Of a stretch of DNA of 64,000 bases, positions 41,572 to 52,355 are shown piece by piece. The stretch is taken from positions 1 to 64,000 of the forward strand of contig JADDOH010011132.1 in assembly GCA_016648135.1 (NCBI GenBank), in the 5' to 3' direction. Source of the DNA: Agrypnia vestita (lineage: Eukaryota; Arthropoda; Insecta; Trichoptera; Phryganeidae). Position numbers and translations under genes: made by a program. Each line of letters opens with the position of its first letter. Positions within the stretch are counted from its first letter, which is position 1. The notes below the pieces were generated by a model. The model worked only from the letters and a program-made list of their open reading frames with translations, was not told the origin of the DNA and did not search any database.

Positions 41572-41940
41572 CGGCGTAGATTTTTCGTAACTTTTAGTCA
41601 TATTTTATCAATAAGTGTATTAACCTTAACATTTTTTGCAGACTTTTTTATAGTACTTTTTAAGTTCTGAAATTTCTCTATAAAAAGTATTTAAATATCT
41701 CTTACCGTTAAGGCAGCGTTCGTAAAAAAACGCATTCGTCGACTTTAGTTGTAGGTCACCATGAGAAGCTCTTTTATTTTAACGGAATAATATATAGCCC
41801 ATACTCACCTTGAAAATTCATTCTAAATATTGGTGAAAGAATTTTTGAAATCAGATTAGTAGTTTCTGTGATTACCTCCTACATCCAAACTTACAAATTT
41901 TACCTCTTTATATATTAGGATTGTATATTAGGATAAATGA
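41572..41940 (+). mobile_element. Family H retroelement-like repeat
   Basis: tacccgcggcgtagattttt, tagtcatattttatcaataa, gtgtattaacctta, ccgttaaggcagcgttcgta, aacgcattcgtc and ttacctcctacatccaaact, ending taccctct-like ttttacctctttatat. Same block order as 14320-14885 (minus). Confidence 0.65.
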
Positions 41941-42240
41941 TTCCATATGTATGCTATGTGTCCAGTAAGGGAAGCGTTTGTATAAATTACGCTTTTCAAA
42001 GTGAAACGTATTCACGTAGACGTACATAAATCAAATAGCCTTTTAGGTTTCATTATTAAGAACCGAATTTGATCTGATCGAAACGATTGTTTACGCTTTT
42101 GAGGGAGAATATTCCCATATCTACAATCCCAGATTAAAAGCCAAAATATCTACGACAATCTCAAAAATAAATTCTTTAAAAAAATCCCAAAAGTAGATAT
42201 TTTTAGATATACGGAAAAAACCACAATCCAGTTTTACAAA
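41941..42240. other. Intergenic sequence, nothing recognised
   Basis: No feature supported. Confidence 0.4.
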
Positions 42241-42419
42241 ATAAGTGGTAAAAAAAAGCATAAGAAGACGCCGCATCTCATAGCTGCGTAACTTGAATTA
42301 CTGGTATTTGGGTAATTCGACTGAGTTGTTCCGTGCGGTGGTAAATATAATCGAAATCGCCAGAATGATTATCGACCTCCGAAAGGAGATGGCACCATAA
42401 GAAGAAGAAGTATTACATA
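42241..42419 (+). pseudogene. LINE 3' end fragment (GRRR.SWL family)
   Basis: The frame at 42263 gives RRRRIS*LRNLNYW, matching RRRISWLCNLRDW at 53500. The following region matches the same minus-strand copy (cgaaatcgcca.aatgatt, gacctccg, gatggcaccataag) and ends in gaagaagaag. Confidence 0.7.
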
Positions 42420-43200
42420 ATTAGTATTCCCAACTATAATACTTTTTGTTCTCTATCAATCATAGCATAACACTATTGAACGAAGTACCTATATACCATT
42501 ATCAAACCGAAAGTAATTTTTTCGCTTCAATGGGTAAAATTATCCTGGGAGAATAATATTTAGGTGCAAATTGGGTGATTTTATAGAAGGATTAATTATT
42601 TTTGCATTAAATCAATTATATTTTAAGGAAAAAAACATAAAATGGCCAGATCATGTCTAAAATATCTACAATGTGGTTTGGATAATACGTTTAAAACTTT
42701 TTAATTGAGAGCAATTTAAAGAAAAAAAAATCTTATTGTTTTTTTTATGATTGTTCATAAAAAAAATATAATCGCAAAAAAAAATGTAAATAAAAGAACT
42801 CTACATTGTAAATATTTCATTTCTTAATTACCGGGTCTTCTTTTCTGTCTCAAATAAACGTGCACCGGGAAAAATTAGCCAAGAATTCTACGGAAATAGG
42901 CATAACGCGGCCATTTCATGTTTTTTTGTAAAAATTTTCCTATAAAATAATAGTTTAATATGTGTGTTAATAGTGTCTTATAAAATAAATAATCCTCTTC
43001 TATTAAAAAAACACAAATTTCTACCTAACCTAATTAAATAAACTTATAAATGATCAAATAAACTTTGTAAACAGCCCTCTTTTAAACCCTTTTCCATTAT
43101 AATAACTGTATACCTGCGTTATTGTAGCCACTCCCCCTCCAACCCCCTCCCACCATATCCAAATCTGTCTATATTTAATTATTTATTTAAGTATATTCAT
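42420..43200. other. Intergenic sequence, nothing recognised
   Basis: AT-rich with A-runs. 42845-42870 weakly resembles 12478-12500. No gene. Confidence 0.4.
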
Positions 43201-43204
43201 TATC

Positions 43205-43233
43205 TTGAATAAAGGAGCATCGCTCCCGAATCA
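43205..43233 (+). ncRNA. Hammerhead-like motif (decayed)
   Basis: cttgaataaa, perfect stem ggagc/gctcc with loop atc, then CGAATC in place of CGAAAC. Probably a relic of the same element class as 35794. Confidence 0.3.
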
Positions 43234-43975
43234 TGCTGAATTTTTTAAAACAAAATTAAAGTTTTCATTAAATTATTTATAATGGTGCCACAAAGTGAAT
43301 TTAAAACTTTTATAACAATTTTTTTTCCTAGGGTGATGTAACCCCTTAAATATCTATTCGCAGTCAGCATTGTAGAACCAAGAATACAACATATCCAACC
43401 CTCAGGTGACCTCTTCGCTTTAAATACCTTTTCGCACTCCACAATTATTAAATTAATACATGCAATTAGTATGGTTATATGTTAAACTATCACACTTACA
43501 CCATAACAATAACAGTTACAGAAATAGTAAAACTATTATATGTATATTATAATAAGTAATAACAGTATTACGACATCTAGCGACACGTTCGGCATTAGGC
43601 GCCACACTTTGGAATACTTTCTTCCTCGGAGATTCGAGAAAGTTGAGATATCATTACTAGGCCGACGCCTTGTTACCAGATATCTCGTGAAAAACGTCCC
43701 TAGATAATTTGAAGGTCTGCACAAAAAATATAGCCTGATATAAATAAGCCTACCTCGCACCGATCTGAAAAATTGGTTTCGATATTCCGTCATTCGATCG
43801 CTCATCAGAAAATCGGATAATGATGTTATGTTTTCTGAATAAAGTTAGGATAGAGAAGCTAGAATGGATAGGATTATATTTGCTCTCTAAGTAGTGGATA
43901 AGGGCAATAAAATATCTTTTTAATTTTTCATTTCAGTACCGATAAATCGGCGTTTAATTGAGTGCTCAAAAAAAA
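43234..43975. other. Intergenic sequence, nothing recognised
   Basis: Short ORFs at 43245 and 43536 (minus) have no recognisable features. Confidence 0.4.
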
Positions 43976-44297
43976 CTAATCCATAAAAAACATTTTTTTA
44001 TTATACTCCCTTTCTTATTGAAACCGGTTTCGTGCCTACTCCACGCGTCGAGCTCGAAAATTAAACAATATATAAATCGTTAAAATTTCTAAAAGTCCAA
44101 AATTATACTATAATCAATAATTTTTTAAACGAAAATTTGTTAAATCATTTTTATCGTCGCCACGAGTCTGCCTGCAAAGTTTCAGCTCGATTGGATCACG
44201 GGAAAAGGATTAAAAACGATCCAAAAAAAATTCGGCAGACAATCAGATAGGCCGACAAGCAGACAAGCAGACGCTACGAGTTAAAAGAAAGGGAGTA
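43976..44297 (-). repeat. Family A repeat, copy A5
   Basis: Starts aatccataaaaaaca, has cgtcgccacgagtctgcc, agtttcagctcgattggatc, acgggaaaag, and ends gacgctacgagttaaaagaa + agggagta. It joins A6 directly. Confidence 0.75.
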
Positions 44298-44714
44298 TAA
44301 CCCATAAAAAACAAGTTTTTATTATACTCCCTTTCTCATTTACTAGTGGAAACTGGTCTGGCGCTTAACCTACGCGTTGGGCTTCGTCGGGCGACGCTAC
44401 GAAAGGGAGTAATAAAAATTTTCCAAGAATCCAAAATTATACTATAATCAGGTTTCGCGTCTACCAGACGCGTTGAAATATTTTCATACAACTTGTAACA
44501 AAGTTGTATGAAAAAACCATTCAAAATTTGAAAAATCCAAAAATGTATTATTTTTTTTACGAAAATTTGATAGATCTTCTTGATCGTCGCCACGAGTCTT
44601 CTTGCAAAATTTCAGCTCGATTGGATAACGATGGAAAAGAGTTGAAAATCGATCCAAAGTTTTTCCGTCAGACAAGCAAGCAGACTCTATGAGTTAAAAG
44701 AAACGGAGTAAAAA
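44298..44714 (-). repeat. Family A repeat, copy A6
   Basis: taacccataaaaaacaag to ctctatgagttaaaagaaac + ggagta. A second internal gaaagggagtaataaaaa at ~44401 suggests this copy is itself composite. Confidence 0.7.
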
Positions 44715-44720
44715 GGAAAA

Positions 44721-45112
44721 TATATTGGCTATATCTGTAATGAAACTGGACAGAACGATGATGACATCTAACGGCAAAGGTTTCATCTTTTTTACCGATG
44801 CAGCGGAGAGGTGAAGAGCATCCTCTTTAAAGCATTCTTCACCAGCGTGTACACCTGCCAGCTCTGGTCGAACTACAAACGAGTGACGTACGGCCGTCCT
44901 CGTGTTCAGTATAACAATTCTTACAGAATATTGTTCGAGCTGGCACGTTATTGCAGTGCTTCCACAATGTTTGTCGAAGGCCGTGTTCATGGATCGTCTC
45001 GCTCCTGAGACACTGTGTTGCTGGTCTTATGCTGAGGCTGAGAAGCTGAGACTCTCTGGTGCAAGCGGCCCTGTCATGGAGGTCTGGATACTTAGTTGAA
45101 GAACGGCATCGT
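44721..45112 (+). pseudogene. Non-LTR retrotransposon reverse transcriptase fragment
   Basis: In one frame from 44721: YIGYICNETGQNDDDI, a stop at 44769, RQRFHLFYRCSGEVKSIL, FKAFFTSVYTCQLWSNYKRV, YNNSYRILFELARYCSASTM and FVEGRVHGSSRS. 'DDDI.RQ......N....F..C...VK..LF.A.C...YTC.LW..Y', 'YN...R.L..L.R..SAS.MF' are the hallmark end blocks of an insect LINE reverse transcriptase, distinct from the other LINE families here. It abuts family A copy A6. Frame broken after ~45008. Confidence 0.8.
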
Positions 45113-45240
45113 TAACAGAATAGCTACAGATATGGGATTCTATAACCATAATAAGCGATAGTGTAGCAAGACTTGAAGCATTCTATTCTATTATTATTAT
45201 TTTTAAAAATATTATTATTACCATTTAAAAAATGCTTTCA
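45113..45240. other. Spacer between LINE fragment and TIR element
   Basis: AT-rich; nothing recognised. Confidence 0.4.
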
Positions 45241-45245
45241 TAAAT

Positions 45246-46017
45246 GAAGACCCCACGGCAAGAAGTTGTTAACTAACATTTTTGTCAAAAATGAAATAAT
45301 TAGCCATCTAAACTAAATATTGTACGCTCTTTCCATTGGAAATAAGTTCAGAACTTAAAAATAATTAGAACATGTTCAAATCATAGGGATGAACATGTTA
45401 ACTACACTTTTTCATAAAAATCAAATGAGTTACTAATGGTAAGAACATGTTACCTTCAATAATAACATGTTCATGCCATCATTCTGAAATTAACACGCCT
45501 ATTAATTTGATTGGAATATTTATGGTTAATATAAATTTTACTCTGACAGTACTGTCATATATTTGTTTTTATTTGAAGACTATTATAATATGTAGGTTAC
45601 ATATTATTTTTCAATAATTTTAAATGGTACATATCATGTTTTGTATTATTAATTAACATGCCAGGTATTGTGTAATTTTGGATAATGGATGGTAAAAACG
45701 TATAGCATTTGAAGGGTTGTTTGATTTTCGTATTTTACCAATTTTAAAAAGGTGTTATTCTATTAAAAATGAGTTCCAGAGGCGAAAAAGTAATTGTTAA
45801 CTACATTTTTTTAGGGAAAATTAGTATATTTTTATTTTTTGTGCATAAATGTTTTTTTTTATTTTGTAAATACTTTTTTGACATTTTTGTGACATAAATC
45901 AATAAAAATTAATCTTGAATTAGCAATAAAACATATTTTTCAAAGGCGAAATGCAAATGTCTAATTATCTCAAAATGACTTGAATGTTAGTTAACAACTG
46001 CTTGCCATGGAGTCTTC
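45246..46017. mobile_element. 772-bp DNA transposon-like element with inverted ends
   Basis: The left end gaagaccccacggcaagaag ttgttaactaac and right end (read inward) gaagactccatggcaagcag ttgttaactaac are inverted over ~32 bp with 3 mismatches; looser similarity continues inward. The flanks show aaat on both sides (45242-45245 and 46018-46021). No ORF of note inside, so it is non-autonomous. Superfamily not determined. Confidence 0.8.
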
Positions 46018-46021
46018 AAAT

Positions 46022-46976
46022 GTGTATGTGTATTAATTGTCTTATTTTTATGGTATGTATTATGTTAATTATTTAAACGATCTTTTTTTTCTCTTTTTTT
46101 TTATTAAATTTATTATTAAAAAAGTAAATTTAATAGCTTGATACACACACACACTCATTATACATATAAATATAGAATAAGATGAAACAGGTCTCGGCCA
46201 CTACCTACCTCGCTAGATATAAATAGTTACTTTTGATTTTTTTCCAAATATATGTTTAAATAAAAGTCATGCTTCTTGTTCTCACTGCACGCCTTTGGCC
46301 ACACCATATTTTGCAAAGTGACGCTTTAAAAGCCTCAACATAAATATTTTACATTAAATTGTGTAGGTTAATCTATTTATTATGTTAAATATTATCCCTT
46401 TCAAAGATGTTCTTTAGAACCTTGCGTATAATATAAACATCTTTCTAACTCTCCCTTGTAACTGTATCCCCTCTTCATCAAAATTTTGTTCCGTTGTACT
46501 CTAGGATCATGAGGAAAATACATACCTTTCTCCCACGTGGACATTTCACTCATCCTGACTCAAATTTTGCGTATCTCGCAATAATTCAAACAAACAAATT
46601 TTAAAACAAATTAGTTAGCAAAAAGTCCATTAGCAAGCGAAACAATTTACAATATTATGGAAAAACTTAAAAATTCACAACTAGTACTCACTCGGGGCTA
46701 ACCCGTATTATTTGTTTATCCAGTCTCAAATATATTTACATAAATGTACTAATGTCCTTTGTTCTTTTTATCGTCCAGTTGGGAGATTATTTGAACAAAT
46801 TAAAAAAATATTAAGCGAAAATATTTACTATACTTAATAGAACACGTAACGCGTTGTCCTTTTATCATTTTATGTCTTCGATGATACAACAGACTGTGAT
46901 CAAGAAATATCCAATTACAAAAGCGAAATACATCACAAAACACCCAGGCTTGAGTAAATCATATAGATTAAAATTG
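46022..46976. other. Intergenic sequence, nothing recognised
   Basis: Contains a short tacacacacacac microsatellite (~46141). No gene. Confidence 0.45.
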
Positions 46977-47054
46977 TGACCTCACCGGGAATCGAACCCG
47001 GAACCCTCGGGGTGGGAAGCCAGTGTCATACCCACTGCGCTACGAGGGCCGCCA
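46977..47054 (-). mobile_element. tRNA-like SINE head
   Basis: On the minus strand: ctcgtagcgcagtgggtatg, acactggcttcccac, then box B gggttcgattcc in a ccggg/cccgg T-arm. The acceptor strands pair poorly and the anticodon arm is not canonical, so it is a tRNA-derived element, not a dependable tRNA gene. A partial relative is at 12367-12410. Confidence 0.65.
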
Positions 47055-47077
47055 AATAATGATGAAATATTATTATA

Positions 47078-47143
47078 TCGAAATATCGATATAATAAATA
47101 TTTTCTTTTATCAAGAATTTTATTTATTATATCGATATTTCGA
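47078..47143. repeat. 23-bp perfect hairpin
   Basis: Arms 47078-47100 and 47121-47143 (tcgaaatatcgatataataa... ) are exact complements with a 20-nt loop. Confidence 0.85.
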
Positions 47144-47439
47144 AATCCTTCGGAAAATTGTGTATATGTAAGATTTCAAATTTCTCACAATTTTTTATAT
47201 TGTATTCTAAATTAAATCATTCAAAGATGAACCAAATACGAGTAGCAGATGATCATTTCTGAGCAAAAGAGATGGTTTGCGAAGCAAAAATGACTGACAA
47301 ACTAAAACTATTAAAACAGCATTAATTAATTTAAAAATTTCAATTTCTGGAAATTTTGTATCGAGAAAAGAACACGATCAAAGAATAAATTAATAGATTT
47401 CCTTTGTTTTTTAAAGCCCATTTTCTTATTTTCAATTAC

Positions 47440-47520
47440 TCCTTAATGTTGTCGACAACGTTCTCAAAGCCTTAGAGCTTCTGAACTGGAGAGAGCTAGC
47501 ACAAGACCGAGAAGAGTGGA
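47440..47520 (+). pseudogene. LINE 3' end scrap
   Basis: A frame reads ALELLNWRELAQDREEWRKIL and then stops; 'A.DR..WR.(L/I)' is a standard last block of LINE ORF2. Too short to classify. Confidence 0.55.
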
Positions 47521-47568
47521 GGAAGATTCTTTAATAGATCCACCAAGACCCACCAGGGGTTTTAGAAT

Positions 47569-47857
47569 ATCAGTTAACACGCTAAAACTATGAATTTATA
47601 ATTGTATCTGTCTTAAAAGCAAACTTCAATTGACATTTTGTGAAAAACTGAAGTAAATTAAGTAAAATTTCAGCAATTAGAGATCAAAGTTCATTAGAAT
47701 CAATTCAATTAATGTTAATCTATCAATGTTAAAATATTTTTTTTCACATTTTAGATTGACTTTGCAGTATTTTTTTTTATTTAACTATTTTTTTCAAATA
47801 CGAAATATGTGTAGTACCTATCAATATACTTAATATTTTCAAACTAATCTAAAAGCC
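47569..47857 (+). repeat. ~285-bp dispersed repeat, copy 1
   Basis: atcagttaacacg, cttaaaagcaaa.ttcaattg, attaagtaaaatttcagcaa, gagatca and tattttcaaactaat match 49831-50116 throughout. Confidence 0.7.
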
Positions 47858-48784
47858 TGTGCTATAAATATTTTGATTTTAGAGTCAAAAATGATGATGA
47901 ATGTTGTCCATCATTCCTCAAAATATAATAATTAAATATTTTTTATCTTGTTATAAATCGTAATTTCAATTATTTTTGAAAAAAAATTGATTGTTTTATT
48001 TATTTTTACTATTTTTAAGAAATAAAAAAGTTTAGCCTCATGTTATTTGAGTATTTAGTTTAAAATATTCCAAAATAAAATTATCTGCAAAATTCCTTTT
48101 ATTATATATAAGAATTAGGGAAATTTTATATTTTCTTGAGAATTTTAAATAAAAATTTTTGTGTCTCGAGATTTAGGAAATTGCTTAAAAAGTGATTTCG
48201 TAATCTCGAGAATCTAGAAAAGTACTTTTACTAAAGTAAATAAGAATCTATTTCTCAATGGAGTCGGTTTGAAAAAAAAAATACCCTTTGTATTTCGCCT
48301 TGAGAAGTAACTTTTTTTAAATCTATTATTATTTGTACGTATTTGAATTTTTAATTAAAAAGTAAATGAAAATATATTTTGCATGAATTCTCATATTTCA
48401 ACATATTTAAAGTTTTTGAAATTAAATATTTTATATTTATTAATTATATTTAATTATAATAATTAATTATATTTAATTTAATTTAATTATATTTTATATT
48501 TATTACAAATTAGTATTTGAAATGGATCGTGCTGTACTAACTTGACTAGAAGAAAATCGTACTTTCATTCTTTTTTATTATTTAGAACCCCCTTCTTTGA
48601 TCAACCATCCATTTTTCGAATGTCTATTGGTCCTTAACATCCGTAACTTGCCGGAATTTCAACTTTAAATAATTGGAGTGTGACACGCAATCAGCTCGCG
48701 GCCCAGGATACGCGCAGCGGTCGTTATTAATTATTATTGCGTTCCGTGATTTTTCACGGATTTACGGCTAGGTATCCCAATTAT
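47858..48784. other. AT-rich intergenic sequence
   Basis: A very AT-rich stretch with taattatatttaatt repeats at 48420-48500. No gene. Confidence 0.5.
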
Positions 48785-48952
48785 AATAATTTCGCTGTCT
48801 GTCCGTCCGTCCATCGTTATTTCGTGTAACGTCCGTGACTTTTATGGATTTTTTCTCCTTTTTTTTATTATTTTTTTCATATAAGTAAATTATTTCTTAG
48901 GAACCGACATGTAATAGTATCGTCATTTTTGACGGGTTACGGCTAGTAGGTA
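48785..48952 (+). repeat. Family J repeat, copy 3
   Basis: attataataatttcgctgtc, tgtccgtccgtcca, ggaaccgacatgtaa and gtcatttttgacgggttacg + gctag, as at 17465-17675. Confidence 0.7.
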
Positions 48953-49374
48953 ACTAAATATAAATCTCGAGTTACGCCGAAAACGAACCGCTATCACTGT
49001 ATAAAATGGTGAACTATTTTAATATACGATTTTCAAACCGAAACACAGGATCTGAATTTCGAAATGTTTTGTCGCAGAACTTACGTCACGTAAAATTTTC
49101 CACGTGCTTTACGATGACAAAAAATTAAAAAAGTTCATATCAGTATTTTTATGAATAATTCATCCCCTTATTATATTGGGGGAGTGTCATAAATTTTAAA
49201 ATGATGTGCCGAAAATTTGCTCATTTCTGTCACGCCTGAATAAATTTTCTCTGAAAAATATCACATAGGTATATTTTTACAAAAATATTTAAAAAAAAAA
49301 TTTATAATCAAATACCTACGTTTCTAATCGAAATCTGCAGCGGAAGACATATTCTAAATATTTAATTTATATTG
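48953..49374. other. Intergenic sequence, nothing recognised
   Basis: No feature supported. Confidence 0.4.
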
Positions 49375-49560
49375 TCTTACCGGTGGGCCGCCCCAAGTTA
49401 AGCTGGGAGAAAAAACAACAAAAGTGTGTATGAAAACAGAATAGGTCTGAACTGGTTGACTCGTGCGGAAGCAGCGCAAGACAGGGGAATGTGGAAGCAC
49501 CTTGTCTTTGGCGCCCGACCCTACTAGGACAAGGTGATGAAGATGATGACGATGAATATT
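49375..49560 (+). pseudogene. LINE 3' end fragment
   Basis: Successive frames give GRPKLSWEK and then LNWLTRAEAAQDRGMWKHLV and FGARPY, i.e. 'GRPK..W......L......A.DR..WR.LV..ARP', the end of a LINE ORF2, followed by gatgaagatgatgacgatga. Confidence 0.65.
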
Positions 49561-49830
49561 GTCGTATATGCGTCAAATTTGTTTTTAGAATTTTTGAGAG
49601 AGTCTATCTGAATGGAATATTTCCTACTGAAGCCGTATAATATTATTAGCACTATCTATGCATCTGCGAATTTACTGTAGTTAGCGAGCAAATTTTCCTC
49701 ATTATTTATTTGTTTCTTTTAAAGGTCTAATGCAACAATGTCCTTTTGAAATGTAACGTGTTTGCTACGCTTTAAGACGCTTTTTTCACAGCTTTTTAAC
49801 TCGCAGCTGAAATGACACAAAACTAACGCT
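49561..49830. other. Intergenic sequence, nothing recognised
   Basis: No feature supported. Confidence 0.4.
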
Positions 49831-50116
49831 ATCAGTTAACACGCAAACACAAACATACTGTGATTTTGCGATTATTTTATTTGCCTTAAAAGCAAAATTT
49901 TAATTGGCATTATGTGAAAATCTGAAGCAAATTAAGTAAAATTTCAGCAATCAGAGATCATAGGTCATTAGAATTAATAAAAACGGTCAATCCATCGTTT
50001 AAACAAATTGTTTACATTGTAGATTAATAATTTTTTTAATTAAACTATTTTTTAAAATACGAATAACGAAATACGTGTAGCATCAATATATCTACTATTT
50101 TCAAACTAATTCTAAC
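49831..50116 (+). repeat. ~285-bp dispersed repeat, copy 2
   Basis: Matches 47569-47857 in order and orientation; both copies follow LINE-end fragments. Confidence 0.7.
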
Positions 50117-50134
50117 TAACTCGCCGGTTTTCTA

Positions 50135-50205
50135 GAATGGGGCTCGAACCACCAACCAGATCATTAGGCGAGCGTCACGACCAGTATACCAACAAACTTC
50201 TCAAT
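50135..50205 (-). mobile_element. tRNA-headed SINE (gtagcttgttggt family), partial
   Basis: On the minus strand: gagaagtttgttggtatact, cgctcgcctaatgatctggt and a box B-like ggttcgagccc, close to 26478-26575. Confidence 0.6.
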
Positions 50206-50880
50206 AACAGTATAACTAACTAACTAACCTTCACGCCATTTTTCCGCAGGGGCAGGCAGAGAGGATAGATCGCCATAATCTTCTATCTTGACACACCACT
50301 TTTGCTTCGGCTACATTCATACATCTTCTCATACACGTTCTAAATTTGTTTTTTTTTTATTTTTTTTTATTTAATTTTTTTTTTTTTACATCTCAGACCC
50401 ACAAAACATCACATTGATATTTGTCTGTAGGTGCATCAATATATATATATAAATAAATTGTATTTACCAGAAATACATTCATACTAATTAATTACAATAG
50501 ATCTTATAAACCCAAATACAAATCAACAATACAATACAACAATACAAGAAACAATACAAATATTACCAAAATCAAAATAAGTCTCTTTTATTTAGTAACA
50601 TATTCATTAATTCTGTATTTTGCCCTTTTTTATTAATATCCATTTTGACACGACATGGGATTTTATTTAATATTTTTGGTATGACATATTTATTGACATA
50701 TGTTGAGGCTTTTAACAAGACCATCCTCCAATTCTTCTAGTATCTGATCGTGCCAGGCCTTGCCTTGCCTTCAACACTCGCCCCATATATTTTCTTAACC
50801 ATTCTTTTCTCGCTCATACGTTCCACATGACCAAACCACCTCGGCACTCGTTTCCATCTACCACACTACAGCCAGCCCAA
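50206..50880 (-). pseudogene. RTE-like LINE 3' end, split by an insertion at ~50345-50700
   Basis: 50206-50340 matches 10477-10590 (aactaactaacc tail, gcaggggcaggcag, gacacaccacttttgcttcg). 50703-50880 matches 10605-10810 (gaggctttt, tcctcc.a, gatcgtgccagg, catacgttccacatgaccaa). Between them lies ~350 bp starting with long T-runs, probably a separate A-tailed retroposon on the minus strand. Family A copy A7 follows after ~50 bp. Confidence 0.75.
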
Positions 50881-50930
50881 TCAGTGCAAGACTGAAACTG
50901 ATTGATGTTATGCTGAAAGTCCGTAATTTT

Positions 50931-51431
50931 TACTCCCTTTATATTAACTCGTGGCGTCTGCTTGCTTGCCGGCTCGCCGTCGAAAAAACTTTGGATCGAT
51001 TTTTGACCCTTTTTTGTGATCCAATCGAGCTGAAACTGTGCAAGCAGACCCGTGGCGGCGATCAAGAAGATCTATCAAATTTTTGTTAAAAAATAATAAT
51101 AATTATAGTATAATTTTGGATTTTTCAAATTTTTAATAGTTTTTTCAAATTGAAATCATTACAAAAGTTTGATTACTAGCAACGGCGGCCCGATAACGTT
51201 GCGAAACCTAAATAGGTACCTCACTACGAATTTTGAAAATCTAAATTGACTGATGAAGTGGTGTAGCGTGAAGTGTCTTATCAAAGCTCAAAACATCTGA
51301 CATTTTAGAAATATATTAAATAACTGTAAGTTTAGTGTTATGTTATATGTTTTAATTCGTCTTTAATCATTGTTATATTTTACAAAGAAAGGGAGTATAA
51401 TAAAAACTTGGTTTTTATGGGTTATTTTTTT
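50931..51431 (+). repeat. Family A repeat, copy A7
   Basis: tactccctttatattaactc to aaagaaagggagtat.. cttggtttttatgggtta; ~500 bp, close to A2 and A8. Confidence 0.8.
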
Positions 51432-51775
51432 TAATACTCCTGATAAATAAAACTTAAATCCTATTTTGAAAATATGTTTATAATTCAAACGTCCCACGCT
51501 GGTTCGGAACCACGTTTTGAAGTGTTGAATAAAACAGTTGTGCCTTTCGTCCTTTGCGTTTCACTCGTCCCTTGGCCGCCCGCCCGATCATTACACGGCA
51601 TAGTTTTACCTCTGCAGAATAATTGAAACTTTCCCTAAACTCTAATTTCCGCCGCGATGGTGCGGAACACAACAGACTAGGGTACACGTGGCTGGTTTCG
51701 GAGTAATTTGTATTCAACTAATCTGAATTAACCCTCTGCACATCGCGGTAGGAAATGTCTGTGATACCGACTCGT
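51432..51775. other. Intergenic sequence, GC-richer
   Basis: 51480-51720 is single-copy and GC-richer; the 79-codon minus-strand ORF has no recognised domain. TTAACCCTCTGCACATCGCG at 51728 resembles a piggyBac-type end, but no partner was found. Confidence 0.35.
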
Positions 51776-51791
51776 ATTACCGCAAGGGACT

Positions 51792-51953
51792 TCTTTTTTT
51801 TTTTTTAGATGTGCGTTACAATTACTTTTGGCCTTGCTTGCTATGTACAAGGCTTATAATTTACCTCAATAGGAGTTCAGGTATTCTACTCTAGCTACTA
51901 CCAGCTTTGTTGGAACGGCAGGGATTTGTCCGTGGAACTGGGAGCTCCTTCGC
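51792..51953 (-). mobile_element. 162-bp A-tailed retroposon with 16-bp target duplication
   Basis: attaccgcaagggact occurs exactly at 51776-51791 and 51954-51969. The insert starts with tctttttttttttttt, i.e. a poly(A) tail on the minus strand, and contains no ORF. Perfect long duplication plus A-tail is the signature of LINE-mediated target-primed insertion. Class (SINE or truncated LINE tail) unknown. Confidence 0.85.
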
Positions 51954-52039
51954 ATTACCGCAAGGGACTAAGAGCCAGCGACGCTCAGACTTACGTTTCA
52001 GTTTCATATCTGAAGCTCTCTGTGTAGACGGACACTATG

Positions 52040-52130
52040 ATAGTAAGAAGGTTTGGATATTATGACATATGAGTTCGGAGGATTTTGGCAGATAACAGGT
52101 AATACAGGTACAAAAAGTGTGTAAGTAACT
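52040..52130 (+). repeat. Family E dispersed repeat, copy 2
   Basis: tttggatattatgacatatg, ttggcagataacaggtaata and caggtacaaaaag match 9186-9285. Confidence 0.65.
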
Positions 52131-52169
52131 AAGAGTCTCTCGTAATCTCTGGAACGCTGTCATGTAAAT

Positions 52170-52355
52170 CTAGTCTATGATTAAGATAAATTATAAAATT
52201 CTCACACAGATGAAGTTAAAATATGAGAAACATGTGTGGAAGTCTGTTGATACGATGGCCTAGGGCTTACAACCTGTATAAGCTAGTTTAAGTGATCACT
52301 CAACACAAAGCTACGTTCACCATTTCCATCGCAAGAACATCCACACATTATCAAA
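52170..52355 (-). repeat. Family B repeat, copy B4
   Basis: On the minus strand: aatgtgtggatgttcttgcg, gtgatcacttaa, gcttatacaggt, cagacttccacacatgtttc and tcatctgtgtgag. Full-length relative of B2. Confidence 0.65.

Noticed and set aside
46977..47054. Possible tRNA gene on the minus strand
   Set aside because: The acceptor stem pairs poorly and no clear anticodon loop can be assigned; better explained as a tRNA-derived repeat.
51478..51717. 79-codon basic minus-strand ORF
   Set aside because: No recognisable domain; GC-richer composition alone explains the lack of stops.
51728..51791. piggyBac-type end (TTAACCCTCTGCACATCGCG)
   Set aside because: No inverted partner ending in TTAA was found within a reasonable distance.
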